Assembly: GCA_024305745.1 (NCBI GenBank)
Contig: JAHRBS010000012.1
Location: 1,183,001 to 1,247,000, forward strand
Origin: Polyporus tsugae
Lineage: Eukaryota; Basidiomycota; Agaricomycetes; Polyporales; Polyporaceae
DNA length: 64,000 nt
Direction: 5' to 3'
Shown: piece after piece, positions 23,624 to 34,800 of the stretch
How the letters are laid out: every line of letters starts with the position of its first letter
How positions within the stretch are numbered: the first letter of the stretch is position 1
Translations under genes and position numbers: made by a program
Notes under the pieces: generated by a model
What the model was told of the DNA's origin: nothing
Database searches by the model: none
What the model saw: only the letters and a program-made list of their open reading frames with translations

Positions 23624-24009
23624 AGTAGCAAAATTACAGGAGGTGTTAGGGTGTCCTTGAACATCCGATTGCCTTATGATATCCGGCAGTATAGTACTGT
23701 AGGTGGAAAAGGAACGATCGACTGTATGTCCGCGACCAGAAGCTTGACCTTCCGAATGAGCTTCCGGCACCCCGAACCCCGTGAAACAAAAGAAAAGAGT
23801 GGCGTGAGTCAGTCGGCATTAAGTATATGACCAGTAATCAGAAAGTGGAGCACTACGCGAATCACCGTGGAGGGATGTGAGAAGTATGCATCAGTCCGTC
23901 ATCTAAGGTATGGGTATCTGGTGGTATGCTACATGAGTATAATGCAACGCAGTGAGGGCCATGGTCGTGAAGAAAGGAAATGGGTGGGGTCGGTCTTTAA
24001 GCATGCATG
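23624..24009. other. Intergenic between convergent genes
   Basis: 3' regions of the dehydrogenase and of Kre9-like gene 3. No gene seen. Confidence 0.5.
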
Positions 24010-25088
24010 CTAGTGTACCGGCCTCTGGTCGTGCCGGAAATAGGTCCCCGCGCGCCTTATACGAATTGGTGTAGTGGACGCGGCGAGGATTAATTCAACA
24101 GTCGCCGCCTGCGTCGGGGTCGGGGTCGTTGTAGGATCCGTCGCTGGAGACGACGACATTGCTGTGCTCGTCGGACCTAGTGGAACTATAGACGAAGACG
24201 TAGCCCCAGAGGCGGGTACAGTGGCGGAAGCAGGAGAGACATCCGGGGTCGCAGAAGGAGAAGCGGTAGAGGTCGCAGATAAGAGGGGCAAGGATAGGGA
24301 TAACCCCGACGTAAGACTAACGCTTGGGAGGGAGGGGTGTGTGGAGTGTGTCGTCGATGGGCTCTCCGAGAACGTCGACGCGAGAGATTTGGTGACGGAG
24401 ACGGGGGGGACAGTGGTGACGACGATGGAATTTGGAAGTTCATCTTGACCATTGACATTATTCGGGTTGAAGATTGTGATGGATCCACTCCAACTCGAGA
24501 CGTCGGGTTCGTCACGGGAGAACACTACGTGTATCATATACAAAGTAAGTGCCAATGAATAACATTAGAAGACAGCATTTCGCACTGTAGAGAGCGTAAT
24601 CGTCTCGCGTAGGAACGGAGGGAACGATTACGTTGGCGAGCATATCCGCGATGTCGAACCAGTCTGTGAGTTCTGCATCATAGGTTCGTTAGCTCAATGG
24701 GGCATTAGCAGCTGCCGGCTTACATACCGCCAAGAGGCATATGTGAATTCGAATCTCCACTATATGACAGGATAAGCCTTGCCGTAATGTTCTCTCCCTT
24801 GTCGTTGACATTCTTCACGCCGTTCAAGGTCCTAGGCCAACAGACAGGAGATTAATATCCACGACGCCATCCGAAAATTACACACAATGCTACTTACCAT
24901 TGAACGGTATGCAACTCCCCGACCTGCCAGGTCTCTCCGGCTTGTGGAACGACAATCGAACTCCCATGCTTGTACGTCGGAAACGCGCCTCCAACCGCAA
25001 CTACGATGAAACAGATTAGTGTGCCAACGAGCCCAACGATTGCAGCGATCTTGAAGGCTTGCGAGCGGAACGACCTAGTCTTCTTCAT
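24010..25088 (-). CDS. Kre9/Knh1-like protein 3 with N-terminal membrane anchor
   Basis: The first exon reads MKKTRSFRSQAFK and then a span of about 23 hydrophobic residues (IAAIVGLVGTLICFIVVAVG), so the protein looks like a type II membrane protein rather than a cleaved secreted one. It then has the family opening VVPQAGETWQVGELHTVQW, followed after introns by NVNDKGENITARLILSYSGD, a short NVIVPSVPTRDDYAL block and WSGSITIFNPNN. A long Ser/Thr/Pro region of about 110 residues follows. The C-terminus (RIRRAGTYFRHDQRPVH) is basic and hydrophilic, so there is no GPI signal, unlike the two related genes nearby. An in-frame upstream ATG at 25142 would add 18 residues. Role unknown; a wall-associated role is inferred from the domain. 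Confidence 0.7.
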
Positions 25089-25638
25089 GGCGTAAACATA
25101 AGAATGAGGGATGAGGACCGTCGAGTATGTCACCGTCGGCAACGCGAAAGAACGAATTTACGGTCATCACCGGACCAAGGAGTGCCGCCGCTAGCTACCG
25201 TAGACCTCGTCCCAGTTTGCCGGTGACTTCGATCGTCTAGAAACAATCTTCGGGTTTCGTCGGTGGCTTGAGACGAGCCGCCTGGCGAAACGGGTTCGCT
25301 GACTCCGTGCCGTTGCATTTAGCGATGATGCGTGCACTGGGCTGCCCGCGATTGGCCGCCGAGGCGAAGGTGAAGAACCGAGAAGGTGCATAGTCTTGTG
25401 CCAGTGCAGGATGGGGCACCACCTCATTACATATACAACTATCCGACTCTTGTCGAGTCGCTTGGCAGTATATACCCGTATCCGGGGTGTTGCGTCGCGC
25501 AATTGGCAGACTTTTTGAGTGCAGTTGAGATCCAACCCCGAGACTGCAATGGCGACTAAGTCTTCTAAGAATGGGCATCAGTACAGATATCATTATGACT
25601 AGTTGCTTCCCCGTTGTATGTATCCTCGCAGTGATACC
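25089..25638. other. Intergenic
   Basis: Upstream region of Kre9-like gene 3 and downstream region of the hydantoinase-B gene. Several short minus-strand frames without domain. Confidence 0.45.
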
Positions 25639-27877
25639 CTAAAAGCCGGCCTGTGCCGCCTCGCGCTCCGCGAGACTTCCCCGAGGCGCCCATTCGTGTT
25701 TGTGGACATGATGCGCCTCATCCTCCTCGTCCACCGGCAAGCCCCATGCGCCGGCACCGGGAGTCTCGATGAGCAGCCGATCGCCCTTGCCCATGAACAC
25801 CGTCGCCTTCCCGCCTATATTGATTTTCCGCGGCTTCAGAGGCCCATTCTGCTGTTCCACATTCTCAGGCAAGTCGCCATCCTCCTTCCTCGGCTGCTTC
25901 ACCCAGGTATTCCTTCCAAGTGCACCAGGGTGCCCGCCCGCCATGCCGTACGGCTGCCTCGTTCGGCGCTCGGAGAGGATGGAGACCTGCAGAGGCTCGA
26001 GGAACTCGATCTCACGGACGACTCCGTCGCCGCCGCGGAAGCGGCCCGTACCCCCAGAGCCCTCGCGGATGCCGAACTGGTGGACGATGACGGGGTAGCG
26101 GCGCTCGAGGATTTCGACGTCTCCAATGCGTGTGTTTGTGATGTGCGTGTGCACGCCGGAGGTGCCATGCCAAGTTGGCCCTGCACCTGAGCCGCCTGCA
26201 ATCGTCTGCGTAGGGATGAAGAGATACCATCTATATATGCACTTCAAGTGAGGTAAAACGAACGCATACCTCATAGTAACCCCAGCCGGTGATGTTGTTG
26301 CCGTCCTTATCCTTGCCTCCCGCGCCAAACGTCAGGTTGCTATTGGCACCATGAGCATCGACGCATCCGCAACTGTTGTCACCACTCACTTTGTGCACCC
26401 TTGACTCGCAGCACATGCATGGAACGCCTTCAGGACGACATCCACGATGCGTTGCGACGTGAGTACGTTCCCACCGCACACGGCTGCGGTCTCGGAAGGT
26501 GAAAGGAGCGAGCCTTCAGGTAACTTGACTATGTGCAGAATTAGAAAGAAGTTTTATAGATCCTCCCGAAGTGTGTTCACCGGTGATGGGCACCAAGCAC
26601 CCTGCATTGAGCGGGATGTCCATGTCGAGCATGGCACGCATACAATAGATGACAGCGGAGTGCACGACGGAGATGGGGGCATTCAGGTTTCCCCGCATTT
26701 CGCATCCTGTCCCTTCGAAGTCAAACACCGCAGAACCACCCTTCTCGTTGATCTCCACCTTCAGCTGGATCTGGATATCACCACCATTAGCTTTGACTTG
26801 TGTACCAGAAGCGATTGCAACACCGTACAGGGGATCCGTCATCGAGGTAGTCGACAGACTCAAGGATGTTTGTGCCTGCGCGCTTGGCGACGTCGCGGAG
26901 GAGGTTGCGGACGGAGGACTCGGCGTTGGCACGGATGTGGTACATGTACTCTTGCACTGTCTCCAGGCCATAGTCACCCACAACTAGATGCAGTATACAG
27001 TCAGGCAACTGGCAACGGGAGACGTCATCAAAGAACATACTCTGCTGGATAAGCTGGATGCCCTTGTGGTTTGCCGCAACTTGCTGCAATCCATACAGTG
27101 TCTGTTAACGACGCCAGCCAAGAGCAGCACACACGAACGAGCAAACACGTACCGCCTTCAAATCACTCTCCACATCCCTGATATTCCTACACCCCGAGCT
27201 CCCAGGGTACTGCGCTGGCCGCTCGATCATATGCTCCTCCAACCCCTTCCTGTCGAACACGCCGTCGTTCACGATCTTGAAGCTGAGCACGTTCGCGCCC
27301 TCCTCGAAGATCGTTGTCGACGTCGGCGGCATCGACCCGGGCAGGATCCCGCCGATGTCGGCGTGGTGCCCGCGCGACGCTGTGAAGAAGATGATCTCCT
27401 TCGGGTCCGTCTCCGAGTCGAACACGGGCGAAATGATCGTGATATCGGGCAGGTGCGACCCGCCGGCGTGCGGGGAGTTCGTCATGAGGACGTCCCCGGG
27501 CTTGAGGGTCTTGCCGTGCAGCTGCATTTGGTACCTGACCGCACTGGGGACGCATGACGTGAATCAGAATTGATAGAAGGGGCGGTTGGGGAGGGTGAGG
27601 ATGGGGTCTCTGGCCAGACAAGAGGACGGGATGAGGGTGGATATGCTCACAAGCTCATAGATCCGAGGTGAATCGGAATGAAAGGAGCGTTCGCAACGAG
27701 GTCCCCATCCGGGGCGAATAGTGCGCACGAGAAGTCGAGTCGCTCTTTGATGTTTGTGCTAATCGCGGTCTGCTGGAGGGACCGTCCCATCGCCTCCGCG
27801 ACGCTCATGAAGCGGTTGGCGAAGAGCGTGAGGAGGATGGGGTCCGGTGGACTGTATTTTTTCGCCGATGTCGACAT
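25639..27877 (-). CDS. Hydantoinase B / 5-oxoprolinase C-terminal-type protein, stand-alone
   Basis: Multi-exon gene matching the HyuB half of 5-oxoprolinase (ATP-dependent opening of 5-oxoproline to glutamate in glutathione turnover) and of hydantoinases. Blocks in order: [104 protein letters not shown] joined by splicing to [47 protein letters not shown]; and [20 protein letters not shown]. Full-length fungal 5-oxoprolinases carry a HyuA half before this, for about 1,300 residues. Here the frame begins with [14 protein letters not shown] right at the HyuB domain, and no HyuA sequence lies upstream. Activity alone is therefore doubtful unless a partner exists elsewhere. The apparent frame change at about 26780-26835 is resolved by a GTACGG..CAG intron, so the reading frame is intact. 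Confidence 0.85.
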
Positions 27878-28280
27878 TGTTACTACTGCCCTAGCCTTCG
27901 CTTGGGGTTATATGGAGTCGCAAGAGGGTTCAAACTTCAGGTCCTGCGAGAGCACGTATCTTCCAAGTCAGCGACTTTGGAAAAGGGTCCATCTACCATG
28001 CTGCTCACCGATATGAGATCGCTGTAGCTCCTCTGAGCTCAAGAGATCCGTTGCTGCTTGTCGGCCGGTTGGATATCTAGTTCCCGGCACTGCGTCAACG
28101 GTCGAGCTCATCGTGTCTGTGAACCGCTGAGGATGACGAAGGAGCGGGTCACATGCAGAGAGGCACGGGGTAGAGAGACGGTGACCGTGTTGAAGCGAAC
28201 CGCGACGACGCTCTCAACCCCAACCTCTCTATCCAGTGTCCTCCCAATCTCACCTCATCGCCCCATTCCCCCGCCCCCCC
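27878..28280. promoter_or_regulatory. Divergent promoter region, hydantoinase-B gene and UBR7-like gene
   Basis: About 400 bp between two divergent ATGs. A TATATAA-like sequence lies about 30 bp before the hydantoinase-B ATG on the minus strand, and a C-rich tract (28261-28280) directly precedes the UBR7-like ATG. Confidence 0.4.
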
Positions 28281-29875
28281 ATGTCCGACTCAGCGACGCT
28301 CTCATCTGTGCTAGAATCGCAAGCTGCGCTCGTCCAAGAAGCCGCGCTCGCCCTCCCCCACCAGTTCTCTCAATGCACCCACTCCCAAGGTCCCATCCGC
28401 CAGGCTGTCTACCTTTGCCTTACCTGCACCCCTTCCACGTCCTCTGGGTCACCTCGTGGCATATGTGCCGCCTGCTCGATCGCATGCCACACCGACCACG
28501 AACAGCTAGAGCTCTTTCCCAAGCGCGCCTTCCAGTGCGACTGCCCCACCCGCGCCCTCGCTCATGCATGCACTCTGCACGCGGTGGAGGAGGCTGCCAA
28601 TGAGAAGAACCAATACGGGCCGAATTTCTGCGCGCAATTTTGCAGGTGCGGAAGGGCATACGACGCGCAGAAGGAGAGGGAGACGATGATCCAGTGTGTC
28701 GCCTGTGAGGTGCGCTCGACCGGGTGTTGCAAAGCTTATGCTAATATAGTTGCTTCCCTTCGTCATGCGTGCGTGTTGCACACTGTAGGACTGGTTTCAC
28801 GAGTCGTGTCTAAACCTCCGCGAACGACCGCCCTCGCGCGAGCCCTCTCCCGAACCGCCGGCCGAAACCCCCCTTGATGATGGCGCGTCGGACGCGACCT
28901 CATCCTCGTCAGATCTCCCCCCTCCTTTCATCAGCGCAGACGACTACGACGGGCTCATCTGCAGCGACTGTGTACGCAAGATCGACGCCGTTAGAAAGAT
29001 TGTGGGTACTTCCGGCGCACTCATGGTCGTTCGCGCGTCCGAAGGCGAGTCATGGCGCATCATCGGTGTCAAAGAGACGGATAGCGCGCCGGTCGACATT
29101 GAAGGCAAGGACGCAAACGTGAATGGGAAGAAGGAGGAGATTCCCAGCACGGGTGTCAAGCGCGAACGGGGGAGCTCTGTTGGGGCAGAGCCCTCTGCGA
29201 AGAGGCCGCGCGTGTCTCCGGAGGCGGAGTATGCGCCTTGTCTTGCGCCTCCTCAGGACCCGCGCGTGAAGGCGCTACTCTCTGCTCTTGACGGCTCGCC
29301 GAATGGGGCCGCTGTCAAGAAGGAAGAGGATTCATTGGAGCAAGCTGAGAAATACTTCGGTGCTGGGGACGTCTTCCTCACCGAAGGGTGGAGAGACCGA
29401 TGGTGTCGTTGTAAGAACGTAAGTCTGCATGATTAGTCACGAAGATACAGTGCTAACGCGCGACTTGACAGTGTCTGCCGTCTCTGGAAGCACGACAATA
29501 TCTGTTGGAGGAAGAAGAGACGTACGAGCCGCCGGAAGACCCAGACTCTGGTAAGTCTCCGGAAGCCTTCTGAGGGGACTTGCATCATCATCTCTGCTTC
29601 CACAGGTCTCTCACTAGAGGAGCTCGGAATGCGTGCTCTGAACCGCCTGCCTCGCGAGCGAGCCATCAATGGCATTATGGCGTTCAATGCAATGCGGTGA
29701 GTGTTCGATAGCGAGCTCTTGGCGATACTAGCACTAATCGGTGCCTCGCAGGGATGACCTTATGAAGCACCTCCGCCCGTTCGCAGAGGGTGGGACAGAG
29801 GTCACTGAGGCTGACATCAGGGGGTTCTTCGATGCACGGATACAAGAGCTGCAGTCGAGGCGTCAGACTCAATGA
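28281..29875 (+). CDS. UBR7: UBR7-like E3 ubiquitin ligase (UBR box + PHD)
   Basis: Five exons. The N-terminal UBR box is clear: QCTHSQGPIRQAVYLCLTC, GICAACSIACHTDHEQLELF and RAFQCDC. It is followed by a PHD-type finger split by an intron: FCRCGRAYDAQKERETMIQC, then CVACE joined to DWFHESCLNLRE, and later LICSDCVRKI. A low-complexity acidic and Lys-rich linker follows (KRERGSS...KRPRVSP, a possible nuclear signal). The conserved C-terminal block is WRDRWCRCKN...CLPSLEARQYLLEEEE, then LSLEELGMRALNRLPRERAI. This is the architecture of human UBR7 and fission yeast Mlo2; UBR7 ubiquitinates histone H2B Lys120 in animals. Whether the fungal protein does the same is not known to me. The last exons are short (GLSLEE..., DDLMKHLRPF...) and end in TGA at 29873-29875. 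Confidence 0.9.
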
Positions 29876-30353
29876 GCCTAGCGCCATATTTCTTGACGCT
29901 TGTTTATGTTCTTAGGACGTGTACGTTATGGTGGATATCCGCTCTTTGTCCGAACATCTGCCACTGGTCCGCGAGAACGCTCCGCCGTCGATGACAGAGG
30001 ATCGGAATCCGTCCTTCGATATCTAGGACTCAGTCGGACGACGGCCGACGGGCAGAGTCAGATGTTGAGCGTTCGAAGACATGATGGGTCGGTCTTTTCC
30101 GCGAGCTTCGAGGGGACCACCGGGAGGCTGTAATTGTGTCCGAGGGCAAGGAAGCGCCGGGCGTTTTGGCCCGAGCGCGCGAAAGTGGCTAAACACGCGG
30201 AAGTCACGGGACGGATGGGGGCACGTGGGGGAGTTGTTGATCGTGAGGAGGGTTCATTCGAGTGAGCCACGCTCGTCTCCCCGCACATCTTGACCCTCAA
30301 CTCCTACCATCCACCTCCCGCCCCCAAAAACATACCGCCGCGCGTCTCATAAC
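29876..30353. other. Intergenic
   Basis: 3' region of the UBR7-like gene and upstream region of the chromosomal-protein gene. No gene seen. Confidence 0.5.
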
Positions 30354-31045
30354 ATGCCTCGCAAGGCCGCTGCCACAACTGAATCCTCTGCAGAGCCCCG
30401 TCGCTCCGCCCGTATCAAGGAGCTCCCCAAGGCCGAGCTCGCCCCCAAGAAGGCTCCCGCCAAACCGCGCGCCAAGAAGGCTCCCGCCGCTGAGGGCGAG
30501 GAGAAGCCCAAGTCCACCAAAGGCAAGAAGCGCACCGCCTCCGAGAAGGAGGCTGAGGACAGTGCCCCCGAGGCCAACGGCGACGAGCCCCCCGCGAAGA
30601 AGGTGCGTCCCCACGTCCCCTCGGTCCTCGCATCCACGACAACCATCGGCTAACCATCGCGTTAGGCCAAGCCTGCGTCCAAGGCTGCGAGCAAGCCAGC
30701 GAGCAAGGCGGCGGGCGCAAAGCCCGCGTCGAAGGTGTCCCGCGCGGGGTCGGCAAAGCCAGCCTCACGCGCCGCGAGCGCAAAGCCAGCCTCCAAAGCA
30801 TCCGCGAAGCCTCCATCGACTGTGAAGAAGCCCGCTTCGCGTGCTGGCTCCAAGAAGCCCGCGTCCAAGGTGCGTCATTTCTGGTGGTTGCAATTTTGAC
30901 CGATGTCTTATCGTGCCGTGCCCAGGTTGGTGCTGCCGAGAAGGAGAACGCCGCCGCCGCCGCACCCGAGACGATTGAAGAGGAGCCTGAGGCCGAGGCT
31001 GCTGCAAACGGAGAGCCAGCAGCTGAGCAGGCATCAGAGGATTGA
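30354..31045 (+). CDS. Lys/Ala-rich chromosomal protein with HMGN-like motif
   Basis: Three coding exons (30354-30602, 30666-30869, 30926-31045) give 190 residues with extreme composition. The start MPRKAAATTESSAEPRRSARIKELPK contains RRSAR, the core of the nucleosome-binding motif of HMGN proteins (RRSARLS). A Lys/Pro/Ala-rich region follows (AKKAPAAEGEEKP, KGKKRTASEKEAE). Exon 2 is almost pure repeats of K-P-A-S-K/R-A-(A)-S-(A/G), resembling the tail of a linker histone. The C-terminus is acidic and Ala/Glu-rich (ETIEEEPEAEAAANGEP), as in HMGN. There is no globular domain. I infer a nuclear chromatin-binding protein; direct homology to animal HMGN is not shown, and convergence on a short motif is possible. 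The gene also has an intron in the 3' UTR (31051-31117). Confidence 0.75.
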
Positions 31046-31831
31046 GATACGTGAGTTCTGTGGTCTCTGTCCTTGCCCGACGTCTGTTCGCTGACAATGA
31101 CGTGGCGTTGCCTGCAGGATACGAACAATCGCCGTTAGGGCAATTATGCACCCCATCCTCTTCTACTGCTATCGATGTCTCGCTTTTTATCTCTCTTATT
31201 TAACCAAGCTGCACCCACCGGAACTAGCCCACCTGCCGATCCCCCCGATATCATCCTTCATCCCTTCCAAATTGGATCCCTACCTCCCGCCCCACTGCGT
31301 GGTGCCGGCTTGCGTGTCGTCTCATGGTTTCTGTACATAAGCTCTGGGGCTGTGTATTTCTTTCCTCGCCTTCATCCTCCTCCCGTCGTCGCATTGCCAC
31401 CTGTCCTACCTGGTACCCGCTGAGTTAGTACATGTACGTTGCGTTGTTATATTACTAGTAGCGATTGGATTGATGTCTGTACAAAGTGAATGCGGTTTTC
31501 TTTGGCCGGATGTATGAGGGGTCGAGCCGCGTCCCGTTTCGCCATGCGTTGCGGTGGTGTGAGGAGACCGGAGATGATCAGGTCGAAAACAGAAGCTCGA
31601 GCTCCCTCCTCGGGGTGCGAAAGCAGCAGGGTTCCCCTGAGTCAAACTTGTTCTTTGAGCCGTGGTCTGAAATTAATGTCCAGGTATTCTATGAATTGAT
31701 CGTTCGTGCGGGCGTCGATACAAATACAACAATGCGTGAGAGTCCCGTAATAACACAATCCAAACATGTCACGAAAGCAGAAAGCATTGAGACGATAAAG
31801 GCTGTCCCTGTATCCAGATGGACCAGCCAAA
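31046..31831. other. 3' UTR with intron, then intergenic
   Basis: A GTGAGT..CTGCAG intron at 31051-31117 starts five nucleotides after the stop codon of the chromosomal-protein gene; a CTGAC branch-site-like sequence lies near its 3' end. The rest, up to the end of POL2, shows no gene and separates two convergent genes. Confidence 0.55.
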
Positions 31832-34800
31832 TCACCAGCTGTTGAGCAGTGTCTGCGCGCATTCCTGCAGAAGAAGGGGAACATCAGCAAAGGGCGTAGC
31901 CAAACCAGCGCGGAGAGACAACGCGCCTTCAGCCTCCCCATATTATGCGCCAGCGCAACGTTCACAATCGTCCGGAGCTTCCGCCGGACGTCCGCGCGGT
32001 TCACCGTGAGCTGGAAGGCGCCCGAGCACCCACAGTGCCGCGACACGTTGTCCGCCCGGACCTGCGTGCACCGCGCGCACTTCAGGTCCTGCTGCGCGAA
32101 CCGCCGCTCGTACTCGTGCACGACGCGGACCAGCGCGAACTCGATCCCCGCACGGTCGTACTCGCCCCCGCACTTCGCACAGAGCCATCTGGTGTTGTCG
32201 CGGCTGCTGCCGCCGCCGGTGGGGAGGAGCGCGGGGTCGCGGCAGAAGTCGAAGTCCTTCATGCCGTCGCAGTGGCGGCAGGGCACGGCAGCGAGCTTGA
32301 GCGGCTCGCATGGGTTCTGGAACGCGGCCTCCTGCGCGAACTCGCGCACGCCGACGAGGTCGAGCAGGTTCCGCTTCAGGAGTCCGACCTCGAGTGTGTG
32401 GTCCTTGGCGAGCGCGAACACCGCGCAGGCGAACTTGGTGAGCTCGAGCCCGGGGTTGGATAGGTGCAGGTGCGAGCCGGGGAGGAGCGGGAAGTCCCAT
32501 TGGGCGAGTGCGGCGGGGTCTTCGTCCGTCAGCGCGTCGCGGTGCCGGTCCAGGATGCCACCGAGGACGCGGAGCATGCGCCGGATGAGTTTGCGGGAGA
32601 CGAACTCGCGGCAGGCGTTGATTTCCTCCACTTTGGCGGCGTCGCGGGGCGTCGCTTCGGGCGCGCCGCCGTTTTGGAGCGCGCGAAGGGGCACGCGGGT
32701 CGCGCCTTGGCACTTTTGTGTGGTGCGGAAGAACTCGACGAGAAAGTAGCGGACGACTGCACGGAAGTCGGATTGGATGGCGGGTGGGAGGAACGATTGG
32801 ATGTTCCAGCGCATTTCGATCGCAAGCTCTTCTGGTTGCTCAATGGCCAGCGGGTCTTCGCAAACCACAGCCCCATAGTTGGCCTCGTCCATGAATATGA
32901 GGAAGTCATAGAAACGCTCGGTGTGGAGGTAGACGTGTTGGAAGAGTTCGTGTGAGGTCACAGCAGTGGTAATGTACGTAGCGTACGCGTGCGCCGTCCC
33001 AGGAGGTTTTGACGTGACAAGGAGGATTCGGCTCAGGTCCGCGTAGACGACGTGCGAACCTAACCTCTTGAACTCGGCAAGCATTTGAATGAACGTCTTC
33101 CGCATGAGCCCATGCACGAAACGGTGTATGCCAGTGTCGTACATGTTCGATGCCGTAGAACTGATCCATCTCCAGAAGTGGTCGATCGCGATCGTCGCCG
33201 GACTCTCGAAGTTGCCCTGGATCTTGTCCACCATCCAAGTCTTGACCAAGCCCTTCATGATGCTGAATGTCTGCGGAGATACGTTCGACTCGCCGAGCGA
33301 GAGGTCTTGCATAGACTCGCCCTTTGAGTACTCATCTAGTGTCCGTGATGCATCGAAAGCCGTAGCACCACCGCTGCCTTCTAACTCGTTCACGATGACC
33401 GAGTGCAAGACAGCGTCGACGGCGAGGTTGCGGACGGTGATCTCGAGACAAACATTAGAGTAGCATCCTGGCGAGATGAACTCGGTCCTCGCTAGCTCCT
33501 CCAGGGGACGATTGTCTTCCTCGGTGCCTCCCAAGTCGGGCCGATCTCCAGGGGACCACCAGAGAACGATGTCCTGAGTTGTCAACCTGCGTGCAAACTC
33601 GATGTCCGCAAGCAAGAGGGGCTGATCGCCTTCGATATGTCCGACGGGTACGTCGTAATAGTCTGCCATGGCGACGGTGCGATCTAGCCAAGGTCCAAGG
33701 GAGAGGTAGCGGTTGATGAGTTTCTGTGCAACGCTTGTTTGCCAGGGGAAGACGTCTAAGGAATGTGGGGACTTCGCCTTCGACATCGAGAGGACCGGGA
33801 ACTTCGCGAGCTTGGGGGTGCGCAGGTCGAAGAAGCTCTGCACCTTGCTTGAGGAGATGACGACGATGTGTGACTTGTTCTCGACGAGTCCCAGCTCGCG
33901 AGATATGGCCTTGAGCGCTGCGGTGTCATTCCCGTGGTAAGTGGAAGTGAAGGTGAGGCGATCGGGGTATGGATATGAGTGGCTCGCGCCGACGTTTTGC
34001 TCGTGCTTGCCAAGGAGGTCTGCGTAGAGCTCGGATAGACGGGGTATGGGCTGCCGACGGGTAGCGGGGTCGACCAGATGCAGCTTGGCAACCTCCCCAG
34101 GTATGAATAGAGCGAAGACGTGCACGGGGGCATTGGCAGCGCACGCATGGTAGAGGAATATGTACTTTCCGGCACGGCCTTGGTCAAGGTATTTCCTCTT
34201 CAAGTGTGAGGGGCCGGCGCGAGCGAGCTGCTGCAGATCGAAACCATACGTCTCGGCACGGGTAAGAGACATGGTCTTGTCCTCATTTGAACAGGTTTTC
34301 CCCAACTTTAGGATCCCACGTATGACCAACGGCAACTAGACCAGAAAAGTCAGAAGAGATGGTCAACTCAAACGCTGTGGAAGCGTAGATACCTGGAGTT
34401 CATATACGCCATCCACGTTGGGGTCATTCGTGATGTCGATAAAGTGTTCGTGGCCCTCCACGTACAAATCCTCCCGCACGGAAAGCTTGTAGAGGTTGAC
34501 GCACGGTCTGTCCCGTGGCAAGCTCCGGACGACCTTCTCGCACTGGTACAGCTCATGGTTAAACTGGTCCTTCTTGGGCGGTGTCCGGAGGTGTATGTAG
34601 AACTCGCGCGGGATCCTCAGAGGGACGGCCCTTAGCGATCCGTCGATCGACAGCCACAGCGTGTACCGCCCCGGGGTCCTGTTGGAGCGAATTTGCACGA
34701 CGTCCCAGTCCGTGCTCTTCGTCGTGCGGACCCCGCGGAACATCGCAGGCATGTCCACGCTCGTAGAAGCGTCTCCACCGACAACGCCGCGTCGTCTGTG

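Noticed and set aside
24685..24765. tRNA-like string (GTTAGCTCAATGG ... GAATTCGAATCTCC)
   Set aside because: It resembles D-arm and T-arm text, but no acceptor or anticodon stem pairs, and it lies in exons and introns of Kre9-like gene 3.
26787..26840. Apparent frameshift in the hydantoinase-B gene
   Set aside because: A GTACGG..ATCCAG intron restores DDGSP-IQLKV exactly as in the family, so it is an intron, not a lesion.
31642..31831. Read-through extension of POL2
   Set aside because: The extension has no resemblance to Pol epsilon C-termini; a spliced end at 31832 fits better.
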